A stretch of DNA of 64,000 bases from Couchioplanes caeruleus (GCF_003751945.1 NZ_RJKL01000001.1:3100001-3164000), one strand, 5' to 3'; counted from the stretch's first letter, positions 37,297-46,867 are shown. Notes: generated from the sequence alone by a model not told the origin. A program made the numbers and translations.

Positions 37297-39159
37297 TCAG
37301 CGGAGGAAGAACGGCGAGATGGGTGCCGCTCCGGGCGCAGGGTTGGTCACCGGGTTGGCCAGGTCCGACACCGCGATGCGTTCGGGGCCGGACAGCGCGT
37401 CGAACGCCGCCCCGTTGGCCATGTACTGGATGACGTCCGGTGAGCTCTTGCCGCTGACCGGGCTCACCGGGTACGCCGCGAGGTAGGTCACGGTGGCGGT
37501 GCCGATGTCCGGCTGGAGCTCGCTGTACTGGGTCCCGTCGATCGTCGTGTCGATGATGGCGACGCGGGTCCGGTCGGCGCGCCTGCCGGCCACGATCAGG
37601 GAGGACTCGGTTCCCCAGTCGACGGCCGACACCGTCTCGAGCGCCGGCACCTGGACCTGTGACGGGGTGGAGAGCTGGGGCCCGTCGGCGCCGGTGACCA
37701 GCGCCGCCAGGTACAGCTCGCCGTCGACCGCCAGCGCGATCCGCCGCCCGTCGGGCGCGACCGCCACGGCCGAGACCGGGCCGTCCGGGCCGGTCCACGC
37801 GACGCGACGCGCCGGCGATCCGTCGGTCGAGAAGTAGTGGAGCCGGCCGCCGACGGTGATCAGGCCGATGGCGCCGGTCTGCGGGTCGTCGGACGAGATG
37901 GCCCAGACGGGCTGGCCGGTCGAGCCCCCCGCCAACGTCACCCGGTGCAGGTCGGTCTGTTCACCGATCGGCGCGCTACCCACCCGGAGCACCTGGCGTT
38001 TGTTCTCGACGGTGACCAGGGCCGCATACCGTCGGCCGCCGCCCGGGTCCTGCGCTATCGCCGCCGCCTTGACGTTGCGGTTCGCCTGCGGCCGGATCAC
38101 CGGGATCGCATCCGTGGCACCCGGCGATCTCGACATCCGCCGAATCTGGCCGTTGAAGATGACGAACCGCTCGGGCTGGTCCGCCAGCCGGTAGGCCGGG
38201 TTGCTGGGGAGGTAGTCGTTGCCGTCGTAGTCGGTCTGCTCCTGGTTTCCGATCCTCAGTTCCAGGACGCTGGGCAGGTTGGGCTTGAGCGACCACATGA
38301 GCTGGCGCCGCAGCCGGTCCAGCGCCTTCGCCTCGTCCGGGGGTTGCACGGACTGCGCACTCAGGTTGATCTGAAGCTTGTCGTTGCTGACGGCAGGCAC
38401 GTTGCCGAGCAGAGCGGTGCCCTCGGGCAGCGGCTCCACCGCGTCGGCGAGCCAGGGCGCAGGTCCCTCGATGAGCCACTTGATGATCTGCTGCGGCTCC
38501 TGCTCGGACGGCATGTCCCTCGGCAGGTACCGCACGTCCGGCACCAGGGCGGTGCGGTCCCGGTTCCAGAAGTAGATCGGCCGACGCTCGAAGTAGGTGT
38601 TGAGCGCCGTGTCGCTGAGCAGCAGCACGTGCGGCGCGCTGGTGACGTACAGGCCGGTCTGGTCGGCGACCGACTTGACAGTGAGCTCGTACGGCGTCGT
38701 GGCGCCCTTGTCCGCCACCGGGTCCAGGACGCCGTTGTGCCGGAGCACCCCGACCGTCCGCGCATTCAGGGTCACCTTGTCACTGCCGGGGTTGACCAGC
38801 GGATCCTCGGCAAGATGCACGACCCTGATCTCGCTGGACGCCTTGAACGTGATCGCCGCCGAGGGCGAGAGGAAGCCCTTCACCCGCGCCAGCGCGCCGT
38901 CGGGATCACCGGCGGCAGCCTCGAGGTAGTACTTCACGAACTCGGCCTTGTCGGCGGTGGAGGTGCGATCATGGCGCGCCGGCGCGCCGTCGTCACCGGA
39001 GGCGAACCCCCGCGAGGGGCCCGACCCGATGTGCACGATCTCGGTGTTGTCGGGGATGCCGCAGCCGCCGAGCACCACCGCGGCGGCCAGCGCGGCGGCC
39101 ACCACCGCGCCGGACCGGCGCCGGACACGCGCCCGGGCACGGACCAAGGTCTGCCTCAT
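37297..39159 (-). CDS. lpqB: Lipoprotein LpqB, accessory to MtrAB
   Basis: A 620-residue lipoprotein. The signal peptide ends in the lipobox VLGGC near residue 33. A GerMN domain follows (TAYNTYFERRPIYFWN-like region around 190-330), and the C-terminal half is a beta-propeller-like repeat domain (AVAVAPDGRRIALAVDGELY). LpqB interacts with the sensor kinase MtrB outside the membrane. Its start overlaps the mtrB stop (ATGA), so the two are translationally coupled. The last gene of the mtrA-mtrB-lpqB operon. Confidence 0.95.
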   Translation of the reverse strand: MRQTLVRARARVRRRSGAVVAAALAAAVVLGGCGIPDNTEIVHIGSGPSRGFASGDDGAPARHDRTSTADKAEFVKYYLEAAAGDPDGALARVKGFLSPSAAITFKASSEIRVVHLAEDPLVNPGSDKVTLNARTVGVLRHNGVLDPVADKGATTPYELTVKSVADQTGLYVTSAPHVLLLSDTALNTYFERRPIYFWNRDRTALVPDVRYLPRDMPSEQEPQQIIKWLIEGPAPWLADAVEPLPEGTALLGNVPAVSNDKLQINLSAQSVQPPDEAKALDRLRRQLMWSLKPNLPSVLELRIGNQEQTDYDGNDYLPSNPAYRLADQPERFVIFNGQIRRMSRSPGATDAIPVIRPQANRNVKAAAIAQDPGGGRRYAALVTVENKRQVLRVGSAPIGEQTDLHRVTLAGGSTGQPVWAISSDDPQTGAIGLITVGGRLHYFSTDGSPARRVAWTGPDGPVSAVAVAPDGRRIALAVDGELYLAALVTGADGPQLSTPSQVQVPALETVSAVDWGTESSLIVAGRRADRTRVAIIDTTIDGTQYSELQPDIGTATVTYLAAYPVSPVSGKSSPDVIQYMANGAAFDALSGPERIAVSDLANPVTNPAPGAAPISPFFLR

Positions 39160-41132
39160 CGTCCCACCTCCGCAGGCTCGTCGACGCCCTCGCCGTCCGC
39201 ATCCCGATCCCCCGCATCACCCCGCGACGGCGTGCCACCGACCGGAGAGGCGCCCGCCGGGGAGGAGCCGCCCGAGGCCGTGTCAACGGGAACGGACGGC
39301 TCGGGAGGGGATGGCGTGGCCGCGAGTGCGGCCGGATCGACATCGGATGACGCGCCGGCAAGAGCGCCCGGATCCACGTCGGGTGCGGCCGTGATGGGGG
39401 CCGCTCGGTCGGCGGCGGGTGACGCCGCGGGTGATAGGGCGGGGGTTTCGCCAGGAGGGCGGTCGGTGGGAGTCGGTGGTGCGGTGATCTCGTCGATGGC
39501 CCGGTCGCGAGGGATCAGGGGCAAGGGAGCCGCCACCAGACGGTCGCCCGAGCGCACCGGCAGGGTCAGGCGGAACTGGGCGCCGCCGCCGGTTTCGCCC
39601 CAGGCTTCGAGCCAGCCGCCGTGCAGGCGGGCGTCCTCGACCGAGATGGAGAGGCCGAGGCCGGTGCCGCCCGTCTGGCGCGCCCGGGACGGGTCGGCAC
39701 GCCAGAAGCGGTTGAAGACCAGGCGCTCCTCCCCCGGCTTGAGGCCGACGCCGTGGTCGCGCACGGTGATGGCGACGGCCGCCTCGTCGGTGGCGAGGGT
39801 GACCTCGACCGGCTTGCGCTCGCCGTGTTCGACGGCGTTGCCGATCAGGTTGCGCAGGACGCGCTCGACGCGGCGGGGATCGACCTCCGCGATGACCGGT
39901 GTCTCCGGCAGTCGCAGATCGATGGTGACGCCTGCGCGCTCGGCGAGGCCGGCGAGGCGCTCGGCGACCCGCTCGACGATCGGCACGAGGTCGGTGTGCT
40001 CGGCGTCGAGGGCGGCGAAGCCCGCGTCGAAGCGGCTGATCTCGAGAAGGTCGGTGAGCAGGCTCTCGAAGCGGTCCAGCTCGGCCTGGAGCAGCTCGGC
40101 GCTGCGCGCCACGGCCGGCTCGAACTCGTCGCGCTCCGCGAAGATCAGGTCGGCGGCCATGCGTACGGTGGTGAGCGGCGTCCGCAGCTCGTGCGACACG
40201 TCGGAGGTGAACCGCCGCTGCAGCCGGGACATCTCCTCCAGGCGCACGATCTGGCGCTGGAGGTTGGCCGCCATCTGGTTGAAGGAGGCGGCGAGCAGGG
40301 CCAGGTCGTCCTCGCCGTCGACCTTCATGCGCTGGTCGAGCAGGCCCGCGGAGAGGCGCTGGGCGGTGCGGGCGGCTACCCGGACCGGCGTCACCACCAT
40401 GCGGGTGACCAGGCCGGCGACGACGCCGAGCAGGATGACCAGCGCGAGGCCGGTGACCAGCACCGTGGTGCGGATCTGGTTGGCGGCCCGATCCTCGGTG
40501 GTCAGCGGCACGAGGTAGTAGAGCTCGACGTGGCCGAAGCTGGTCGGCACGGGCGAGCCGTACACCAGGTATTTGGTCTGGACGCCGCTCACCTGGGCGG
40601 TGCGGATCTGCTGGGCCACCAGGCTCTTGCCGGAGACGGCGCGGATCATCTCCGGAGTGATCAGCGAGGTGGTGTCGACCTTGGTGGACGTGACCGGCTT
40701 GAGGTCGGCCGGGAAGGTGTCGGCGCGCAGCGAGACGATCGTGCCGCCGCTCTCGGCGGGGTCGCCGTCGGCGAGCCGGGTCACCGTGTCGTTCATGGTC
40801 GTCGGCAGCTTCGTGTCGCGCACATGCGGGTGCACCGTGAGCTGCCGGTACGCGTAGTCGACCTTGCGCTGGAGCTGCGAGTAGACCTCGTCCTCGGCGC
40901 GGTGGAGCAGGATCTTGGTGCTGCGGTCGGCGATGAACCAGCCGAAGCCGCCGACCAGCAGGCTGGAGGCGACGAGGGTGAGGGTGACGACCCGCAGATG
41001 CAGGGAGCGCCGCCACGCCCGGCGGGCGGGGGCGGAGACCCTCATCCACCGGCGCACGGCGGCGCGCCAATACCGTCGCACCATCCTGAGGGCGCGGCGG
41101 ATCGGCATCGGAAGCCAGGCAGGAGCACGCAT
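39156..41132 (-). CDS. mtrB: Sensor histidine kinase MtrB
   Basis: A 658-residue membrane kinase. Its parts are the first membrane helix VVTLTLVASSLLVGGFGWFI, a sensor domain of about 170 residues, the second helix TTVLVTGLALVILLGVVAGL, a HAMP domain, the dimer helix with phospho-His in SDVSHELRTPLTTVRM, the N-box NLIGNAVEHG, and the G boxes DHGVGLKPGEERLVFN and GTGLGLSISVEDARLHGG. After the ATPase there is an unusual 125-residue Pro/Ala/Ser/Asp-rich disordered tail. With MtrA it couples cell-wall state to division and osmotic response. ATG 41132 is preferred; TAACCT lies 8 nt before it. Confidence 0.95.
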   Translation of the reverse strand: MRAPAWLPMPIRRALRMVRRYWRAAVRRWMRVSAPARRAWRRSLHLRVVTLTLVASSLLVGGFGWFIADRSTKILLHRAEDEVYSQLQRKVDYAYRQLTVHPHVRDTKLPTTMNDTVTRLADGDPAESGGTIVSLRADTFPADLKPVTSTKVDTTSLITPEMIRAVSGKSLVAQQIRTAQVSGVQTKYLVYGSPVPTSFGHVELYYLVPLTTEDRAANQIRTTVLVTGLALVILLGVVAGLVTRMVVTPVRVAARTAQRLSAGLLDQRMKVDGEDDLALLAASFNQMAANLQRQIVRLEEMSRLQRRFTSDVSHELRTPLTTVRMAADLIFAERDEFEPAVARSAELLQAELDRFESLLTDLLEISRFDAGFAALDAEHTDLVPIVERVAERLAGLAERAGVTIDLRLPETPVIAEVDPRRVERVLRNLIGNAVEHGERKPVEVTLATDEAAVAITVRDHGVGLKPGEERLVFNRFWRADPSRARQTGGTGLGLSISVEDARLHGGWLEAWGETGGGAQFRLTLPVRSGDRLVAAPLPLIPRDRAIDEITAPPTPTDRPPGETPALSPAASPAADRAAPITAAPDVDPGALAGASSDVDPAALAATPSPPEPSVPVDTASGGSSPAGASPVGGTPSRGDAGDRDADGEGVDEPAEVGR

Positions 41133-41217
41133 CGGGGGCAAGGTTAGTCCCTCCGGGGTCTCGAACTCGCCCCGCGCCGCTTACCGACCTCTGACGATTC
41201 TCCGCCACACCAGACGA

Positions 41218-41907
41218 TCAGCCGGTGCCGGCCTTGTAGCCGACCCCCCGTACGGTCAGAATGATCTCCGGCCGCTCCGGGTCCGGCTCGATCTTGGCCC
41301 GCAGGCGCTGGACGTGCACGTTGACCAGCCGCGTGTCGGCCGCATGCCGATATCCCCAGACCTGCTCGAGCAGCACTTCCCGGGTGAAGACCTGGCGCGG
41401 CTTGCGGGCGAGCGCGACCAGCAGATCGAACTCGAGCGGCGTCAGCTTCACCTCCTCGCCGTCGCGGGTGACGGTGTGCGCGGGCACGTCGATGGTGATC
41501 TGGTTTCCGGGCGGGCCGATGGTCAGCAGCTCCGGCGCGGCGTCCTCACCGCGGCGCAGCCGGGCGCGCATCCGCGCCACCAGCTCCTTGGGCTTGAACG
41601 GCTTGACCACGTAGTCGTCGGCGCCCGACTCCAGGCCCAGCACCACGTCGACGGTGTCGCTCTTGGCGGTCAGCATGACGATCGGGATGCCGGACTCGGT
41701 GCGGATGGCCCGGGCGACGTCGATGCCGCTCATGCCGGGCAGCATCAGATCGAGCAGGACTATGTCGGGCCTGTTCTCCCGGAACGCGGCGAGGGCCCGC
41801 TCACCGTCGGCCACGAAGGAGGGCAGGAAACCTTCGCTGCGCAGGACGATGCCGAGCATCTCCGCCAGCGCGGGGTCGTCGTCGACGACGAGTACGCGGG
41901 CTCTCAT
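41218..41907 (-). CDS. mtrA: Response regulator MtrA (OmpR family)
   Basis: A 229-residue regulator. The receiver domain has RVLVVDDDPALAEMLGIVLR, phospho-acceptor Asp in IVLLDLMLPGMSG, LTAKSD and KPFKPKELVARMRA. The OmpR winged helix has LTPLEFDLLVALARKPRQVF and DTRLVNVHVQRLRAKIEPDP. It is essential in many actinobacteria and controls cell-wall and division genes. ATG 41907 is chosen at the receiver's first strand. It is first in the mtrA-mtrB-lpqB operon. Confidence 0.97.
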   Translation of the reverse strand: MRARVLVVDDDPALAEMLGIVLRSEGFLPSFVADGERALAAFRENRPDIVLLDLMLPGMSGIDVARAIRTESGIPIVMLTAKSDTVDVVLGLESGADDYVVKPFKPKELVARMRARLRRGEDAAPELLTIGPPGNQITIDVPAHTVTRDGEEVKLTPLEFDLLVALARKPRQVFTREVLLEQVWGYRHAADTRLVNVHVQRLRAKIEPDPERPEIILTVRGVGYKAGTG

Positions 41908-42097
41908 GCGATCCAATATTGCACTGTCCCCTTCCGGCCCGTGTGACCGCCCGTCGATCAAGCGGGGGTGGCGCAGCCGATAATGGCCCGGCGGACGCCC
42001 GAAATCCAGAGCCGGCCACCGATACCCGGCGCAGGATCCGCTCCCGGGGCCACCGGAACCCACGCCGAAGTCACCCGCGAGGGCAAGGAATCCGACG

Positions 42098-43348
42098 TCA
42101 GGCGAACAGCGTCTTGCCCCAGTAGTCGTCCGGCCCCGACACACCGGGCGGACAGGCGAACAGCCCCAGCGACACCGGCTTCAGGTACTCGTTCATGTCG
42201 TCGCGCCGGGACATGTTGAGCTGCACCGGCACGAACTGCTTGCGGGGGTCGCGCTGGTACGCCATGAAGAACAACCCCGCGTCCAGCCGTCCGAGACCGT
42301 CGGAGCCGTCGACGTAGTTGTACCCACGGCGCAGCATCCGCGCCCCGTTGTTCGAATCCGGGTGGACGAGCCGCACGTGCGAGGTCTCGGGCAGCGACGG
42401 TACGTCGGGCTCCTCGAACTCGTCCGCCTTGCCCAGCGGCGCGCCGGTGCCCTTGTGCCGGCCCACGATCGCTTCCTGCTCGGACAGCGGCGAGCGGTCC
42501 CAGGTCTCGATGATCATGCGGATCTTGCGGGTGACCAGGTAGGAGCCGCCGGTCATCCACTCCGGGCCGTCGCCGGGCCGGGCCCAGACGTGCTCCTCGA
42601 TCAGGTCGGCCTCCTCCGCCTTCAGGTTGGCCGTGCCGTCCTTGAAGCCGAAGAGGTTGCGGGGCGTGGCCTGCGTGCGCGATGTGGACGACGTACGCCC
42701 GAAGCCGAGCTGCGACCACCGCACGCTGACCACGCCCATGCCGATCCGGGCGAGATTGCGCACGGCGTGCACCGCGACCTGCGGGTCGTTGGCGCAGGCC
42801 TGGACGCACAGATCGCCGCCGGAGAGCGCGGCGTCGAGGACGTCGCCGGGGAAGTGCGGCAGGTCGGCGAGGGCCGCCGGGCGCTTCGCGGCGATGCCGA
42901 AGCGGTCCCTGCCCCCGGCGTCGCGGAACAGCGTCGGGCCGAAGCCCACGGTCAGGGTGAGCCCGGACGGGGGCAGCCCGAGCGCCTCGCCGGTGTCGTC
43001 CGGCGGCGCCTCCGGCATGCCGTTCACGGCCCCGATCTCGCCGGCGTCACGGCCGGCCGTCATCCGCGCGGCGGCCGCCGTCCAGTCCTTCAGCATGCGG
43101 ACGAGCCGCTCGCGATCCTTGGTGATCACGTCGAAGGCGACGAAGTGCAGGCGGTCCTGGGCGGGCGTGACGATGCCGGCCTGGTGCGCACCGGTGAAGG
43201 CGATCGCGCCCTCGACGGCGCTGCCACCCTCGTCCCGGGCCGCGCCCCGGGCGAGCGCGCCGCCCACCGCGGCGGCACCGGCGATTCCTGCCACGCCGAC
43301 GCCGGCGAGCGCGATGGCTCGCCGGCGTGACACCGACCTCTCGTTCAT
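42098..43348 (-). CDS. efeB: Dyp-type peroxidase / iron-uptake protein EfeB
   Basis: A 416-residue haem protein exported by the Tat system: SVSRRRAIALAGVGVAGIAG holds the twin arginine and the hydrophobic core. Dyp family marks are FGFKDGTANLK (catalytic Asp of GxxDG), proximal histidine region SHVRLVHPDSNNG, and FFMAYQRDPRKQFVPVQ. It is third in the efeU-efeO-efeB operon, 40 nt after efeO, and acts outside the membrane in ferrous iron uptake. Confidence 0.93.
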   Translation of the reverse strand: MNERSVSRRRAIALAGVGVAGIAGAAAVGGALARGAARDEGGSAVEGAIAFTGAHQAGIVTPAQDRLHFVAFDVITKDRERLVRMLKDWTAAAARMTAGRDAGEIGAVNGMPEAPPDDTGEALGLPPSGLTLTVGFGPTLFRDAGGRDRFGIAAKRPAALADLPHFPGDVLDAALSGGDLCVQACANDPQVAVHAVRNLARIGMGVVSVRWSQLGFGRTSSTSRTQATPRNLFGFKDGTANLKAEEADLIEEHVWARPGDGPEWMTGGSYLVTRKIRMIIETWDRSPLSEQEAIVGRHKGTGAPLGKADEFEEPDVPSLPETSHVRLVHPDSNNGARMLRRGYNYVDGSDGLGRLDAGLFFMAYQRDPRKQFVPVQLNMSRRDDMNEYLKPVSLGLFACPPGVSGPDDYWGKTLFA

Positions 43349-43388
43349 GCTTTTTCCTCGGTTTTCCGCCGCGGGGAGGGTCAGGGAC

Positions 43389-44534
43389 CTACTTCTTCGA
43401 GACGACCGCGGCCACCTGGGAGACCGGCTCGGCGAGCGCGTTGATCGCGTCCGAGAGAGTCTTCAGGTCGGCCTTGCTGAGCTGGGTGTGCAGCTTCCAG
43501 CCGTCGCCGGCGCGGTGCACGGACAGTGCGGCGTCGACGTTGGCGAACTCGGTGTCGAGCGTCTTGACCAGGGCCGGGTCCCGCTCTTCCAGGACCGGGC
43601 GCAGCGAGGCGATCGCGGCCTTGGAGCCCTCGAGGTTGGCGTTGAAGTCCCAGAGGTCGGTGTGCGAGTAGCGGTCTTCCTCGCCGGTGATCTTGCCGGT
43701 GGCGACCTCGTCGAGCAGCTCCTTGGCGCCGTTGGCGAGCTGCAGCGGGGACAGCTTCTCGGCGTTGGCCTTCGCGACGATCTCCTTGACGTCGGCCAGG
43801 AGCTGGTCGGCGATCGGACCGTCCTTGGAGATGTCCGGCTTCGCCGCCCAGAGGTCCTTCTCGATCCGGTGGAAGCCGGTGAACGGCATGCCCTCCTCGA
43901 TGACCTCCTCGCGCCCGTCGATCTTCGGGTCGAGGTCGCCGAAGATCTCCGCGACCGGCTCGATGCGCTCCCAGTACGTGCGGGCGACCGGGAACAGCGC
44001 CTTGGCCTTCGCGACGTCGCCGGCCTTGACCGCGGCCACGAACTCCTCGGTCTTGGGCAGCAGCGCGGCGGTCTGGCTCTTCACGTAGCGGGAGTAGCTG
44101 GCGGTGGCGTCGGCGAGCTTGGCGTCGGCGGTCAGCGGGGCGGCCGAACCGGAGACGGTGAAGGCCGCGCGGATGCCCTTGCCGATCATGCCGGGCTTGC
44201 AGGCGGTCTCGTACGACCCGGCCGGCAGCTCGACGTGCAGCTCACGGGAGAGCCCGGGCGCGATGTTCTCGACCTCGCCCATGACCCGGTCGCCGGCGGC
44301 GTACACGTAGAACTCGGTGACCTTGTTGCCGCCGTTGGTGACGGAGAAGACGCTGGTGCCCGCGGCAGTGGTGTTCCGGGCGACCTCGCAGGCCGTGTCG
44401 GAGGCCTTGACGGCGATCGGTCCACCGGCGGCCGCGGCGGAGCCGGAACCGCCGGTCCCGGAATCGTCGCTGCAAGCGGCCAGGCTGCCGCCGAGCAGCC
44501 CGACGGCCAGCGCGAGCAAGGGGGTGGTACGCAT
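43389..44534 (-). CDS. efeO: Iron-uptake lipoprotein EfeO
   Basis: A 381-residue lipoprotein. The signal LLALAVGLLGGSLAAC ends in a lipobox. Residues 35-130 are a cupredoxin-like domain. Residues 140-375 are an M75/imelysin domain with the metal motif HxxE in FTGFHRIEKDLW. It captures iron for the EfeU permease. It starts 12 nt after the efeU stop, so the genes are tightly coupled. Confidence 0.93.
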   Translation of the reverse strand: MRTTPLLALAVGLLGGSLAACSDDSGTGGSGSAAAAGGPIAVKASDTACEVARNTTAAGTSVFSVTNGGNKVTEFYVYAAGDRVMGEVENIAPGLSRELHVELPAGSYETACKPGMIGKGIRAAFTVSGSAAPLTADAKLADATASYSRYVKSQTAALLPKTEEFVAAVKAGDVAKAKALFPVARTYWERIEPVAEIFGDLDPKIDGREEVIEEGMPFTGFHRIEKDLWAAKPDISKDGPIADQLLADVKEIVAKANAEKLSPLQLANGAKELLDEVATGKITGEEDRYSHTDLWDFNANLEGSKAAIASLRPVLEERDPALVKTLDTEFANVDAALSVHRAGDGWKLHTQLSKADLKTLSDAINALAEPVSQVAAVVSKK

Positions 44535-44546
44535 GGAACGGTTCTC

Positions 44547-45407
44547 CTACTGCTGAGGCGCGGACGCCGGGGTGGGGGATTCGGTAGCGGGCGCCGGCGC
44601 CTTTCCGCGCGCGGGCCAGAGGAAGATCGCAAGGACGGGGATCCCGTACGCGGCCCAGGCGACGGTCTCCAGCACCGACGCCGTGGGGGTGATGTTGAAC
44701 ATTCCGGCGAGCAGGGCGGTGTACCAGGCGCTCGGGTCGAGCACGCCGCTGACGTCGTACGCCAGGTCGTAGAGCCCGGACAGGACGTTCGCCTCCTGGA
44801 AGTCGTGCACGCCGTACTTGAGGATCCCGGCCGCGACCAGGATGAGCAGGGCGCCGGTCCAGGTGAAGAAGAGCGAGAGGTCGATCCGTACGGCGGTCGC
44901 GTACATCAGCCAGCCGATGACGACGGCCGAGGCGATGCCGGCGAGCAGGCTGACCAACGGCCCGGAGCCGGACGACGCGCCCTGCACGGCGGAGTAGAAG
45001 ATCAACGAGGTCTCGAGGCCCTCGCGGATCACGGCGAGGAAGGCCATCACGGCGACCGCGATCGATCCGACGGCGAGCGCGTCCTGGAGCTTGCCGCGCA
45101 GCTCACCCGCGATGGACCGGGCGGCCCGGCGCATCCAGAAGATCATCCAGGTGACGAAGCCGACGGCGAGGATCGAGGTGACCGCCTCGAACAGCTCCCG
45201 GTGCTCATATCTCTGCAGCAGCGTGGTCGAGGTGTAGCTGAGCAGCCAGCCGAAGAAGACCGAGAGGGTGACGGCGAGCCCGACGCCGGCCCAGACCTGC
45301 ACGAGGCGGTCCTTGCGGCCGGACTTCACCAGGAAGGCAATGAGGATGCTCACCACCAGCGTGGCTTCCAACCCCTCGCGCAGTCCGATGAGGTAGGTGG
45401 CGAGCAT
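44547..45407 (-). CDS. efeU: Ferrous iron permease EfeU (FTR1 family)
   Basis: A 286-residue permease with seven hydrophobic segments. The two iron-binding REGLE motifs of FTR1 proteins are LIGLREGLEATLVVSIL near the N-terminus and LAVIREGLETSLIF in the fourth segment. It moves iron across the cytoplasmic membrane. The C-terminal tail is Pro/Ala-rich. First gene of the efe operon; an iron-regulator box lies 30 nt before its ATG. Confidence 0.94.
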   Translation of the reverse strand: MLATYLIGLREGLEATLVVSILIAFLVKSGRKDRLVQVWAGVGLAVTLSVFFGWLLSYTSTTLLQRYEHRELFEAVTSILAVGFVTWMIFWMRRAARSIAGELRGKLQDALAVGSIAVAVMAFLAVIREGLETSLIFYSAVQGASSGSGPLVSLLAGIASAVVIGWLMYATAVRIDLSLFFTWTGALLILVAAGILKYGVHDFQEANVLSGLYDLAYDVSGVLDPSAWYTALLAGMFNITPTASVLETVAWAAYGIPVLAIFLWPARGKAPAPATESPTPASAPQQ

Positions 45408-45436
45408 GGCACTCCGTTTGCTAAGGCATCCCTAAG

Positions 45437-45455
45437 TTAGGTTCGGCACACCTTA
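45437..45455 (-). promoter_or_regulatory. DtxR/IdeR-type iron box
   Basis: TTAGGTTCGGCACACCTTA matches the actinobacterial iron box TTAGGTTAGGCTCACCTAA at 16 of 19 positions. It lies 30 nt upstream of efeU, where a DtxR-family repressor would block the promoter when iron is plentiful. A further partial half-site (CCCTAAGTTAGG) overlaps it. Confidence 0.85.
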
Positions 45456-45555
45456 GCCACGGCGGAGGCCGGTCCGTCAAGTGCGGTCCGAGTCGCTCCG
45501 ATCACAGGTATGACGCGGCGGACGGCCCGGGAGCCGCCCGCCCACAACCCGTGGG

Positions 45556-45756
45556 TCAACGGTCGAACTCACCGTCGCGGACGCCGGCGAGGAACTCCGC
45601 CCATCCTTCGGTACCGAACTCCAGCACCGGGCCGGAGGCGTCCTTGGAGTCCCGGACGAAGACCGCCGAGGCCGCCGTCGCGACCTCCACGCAGTGCCCT
45701 GCGGCGGCGCTGCGGCTGCTCTTGTGCCAGGTCAGGATGCGCTGCTGCAATGTCAT
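45556..45756 (-). CDS. DUF397 protein
   Basis: A 66-residue protein: WHKSSRSAAAGHCVEVATAA, then VFVRDSKDASGPVLEFGTEG and WAEFLAGVRDGEFD. This is the full DUF397 domain. Such genes sit next to Scr1-type XRE regulators in actinomycetes and are thought to work with them, possibly as antitoxin- or anti-regulator-like partners. It lies 44 nt after the XRE gene, in the same direction. Confidence 0.9.
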   Translation of the reverse strand: MTLQQRILTWHKSSRSAAAGHCVEVATAASAVFVRDSKDASGPVLEFGTEGWAEFLAGVRDGEFDR

Positions 45757-45800
45757 GCCCTCTCACGAATGAAAACTCATCCGCTTCAACGATGATCAAA

Positions 45801-46646
45801 TCAGCGGAGTCCGTCGCCTGTTCGAGCGATGAGCTCGCGTGACGGCCCGACCGGCAGCGCCCGTGCCCGCAGGTCGGCGAAGGCGTCGCGGTAAACCTGC
45901 ACGTCAGCGTCCTTTGTACGGAGCTGACCCCCGACCAGATCCTCGCTGTGCACCACGGGAGCGCGGCCGTCCGTGAACTCGAAGATGATGAAGGTCTCAC
46001 CCAGGGCAGCGTGCGCGCCGGCGGAGAGCGGCAGCACCCGCAACTCGATGCCGGGTCGGTGACTCTCCTCGTACAGCCGCTTGAGCTGGCGCCGCAGCAC
46101 TCCCCGGCCGCCGACCTCGCGGCGCAGCGCCGACTCGTCGAGCACGACGCGGAGCCGGGGCGGGGGCTCGCGGGTCAGCACCGTCTGCCGGGCCATCCGC
46201 AGGGCGGTACGCCGCTGCACCGTCTCCGGGTCCTGCACGTCGGCGCCGACCTCGATGACCGCGTACGCATACTCGTCGGTCTGGAGCAGGCCCGGCACCA
46301 CCTGGGCCTCCCACTCGCAGATGGTGGCGGCCTCGGCCTCGAAGGCGACGTACTCGTCGTAGCGGTCGGCGACCGACGACCGGTACGGGGCCCACCAGAC
46401 CCGGGCCCGTCCGCGGCCGGCCAGCTCCCGCAGCCGCGCCCACTGGTCACTCGACGCCTCGAGCACCCGCAGCAACCGTTCCAGATCGGAGTCGCTGATC
46501 CCGATGCGCGCCGTCTCGATGCGGCTCAGCTTGGACTCGGACCAACCCAGCGCGGCCACGACCTCGGCACCTCGGCGCTCACCGCGCAGCCGGCGGAGCT
46601 CGTCGCCGAGCTCGCGGCGAGCAGCCATCGATGTCGGTCTTGCCAC
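45801..46646 (-). CDS. Scr1-family XRE transcriptional regulator (DUF5753)
   Basis: A 281-residue protein. The N-terminal XRE helix-turn-helix is ELGDELRRLRGERRGAEVVA, GWSESKLSRIETARIGISDS. Residues 95-275 are the DUF5753 domain (WEAQVVPGLLQTDEYAYAVI, GGRGVLRRQLKRLYEESHRP, FIIFEFTDGRAPVVHSEDLV). It is paired with DUF397, a couple present in many copies in filamentous actinomycetes. GTG 46646 stands exactly 6 nt after TACGGT, so a leaderless start is favoured over ATG 46628. Confidence 0.88.
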   Translation of the reverse strand: MARPTSMAARRELGDELRRLRGERRGAEVVAALGWSESKLSRIETARIGISDSDLERLLRVLEASSDQWARLRELAGRGRARVWWAPYRSSVADRYDEYVAFEAEAATICEWEAQVVPGLLQTDEYAYAVIEVGADVQDPETVQRRTALRMARQTVLTREPPPRLRVVLDESALRREVGGRGVLRRQLKRLYEESHRPGIELRVLPLSAGAHAALGETFIIFEFTDGRAPVVHSEDLVGGQLRTKDADVQVYRDAFADLRARALPVGPSRELIARTGDGLR

Positions 46647-46652
46647 GCGCCC

Positions 46653-46658
46653 ACCGTA
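46653..46658 (-). promoter_or_regulatory. -10 element of a leaderless promoter
   Basis: TACGGT on the minus strand ends 6 nt before GTG 46646. Confidence 0.55.
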
Positions 46659-46814
46659 CCGGTAACTCAGTGCGACGCGCATGGCACTTTATGCACTTGC
46701 AGATCGGCCGATGGCATGTGCTAATGGGAGAAGAGGTACGAACTTGGGTGCGGGCCGCCGGGCGGGGGGCTCCGCGCCCTGCGCATCGCCTGCGGGGGCG
46801 GCGCGCGGACAAGG

Positions 46815-46850
46815 AAGGCGAACCGGCGGCGGCAACCACCGGTTCGCCTT
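46815..46850 (-). terminator. Terminator hairpin after ahcY
   Basis: A perfect 12-bp stem (AAGGCGAACCGG/CCGGTTCGCCTT) with a 12-nt loop, 17 nt after the ahcY stop. It is followed on that strand by TTCCTTG. Confidence 0.75.
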
Positions 46851-46867
46851 TCGTCGTCTATGGAGAC

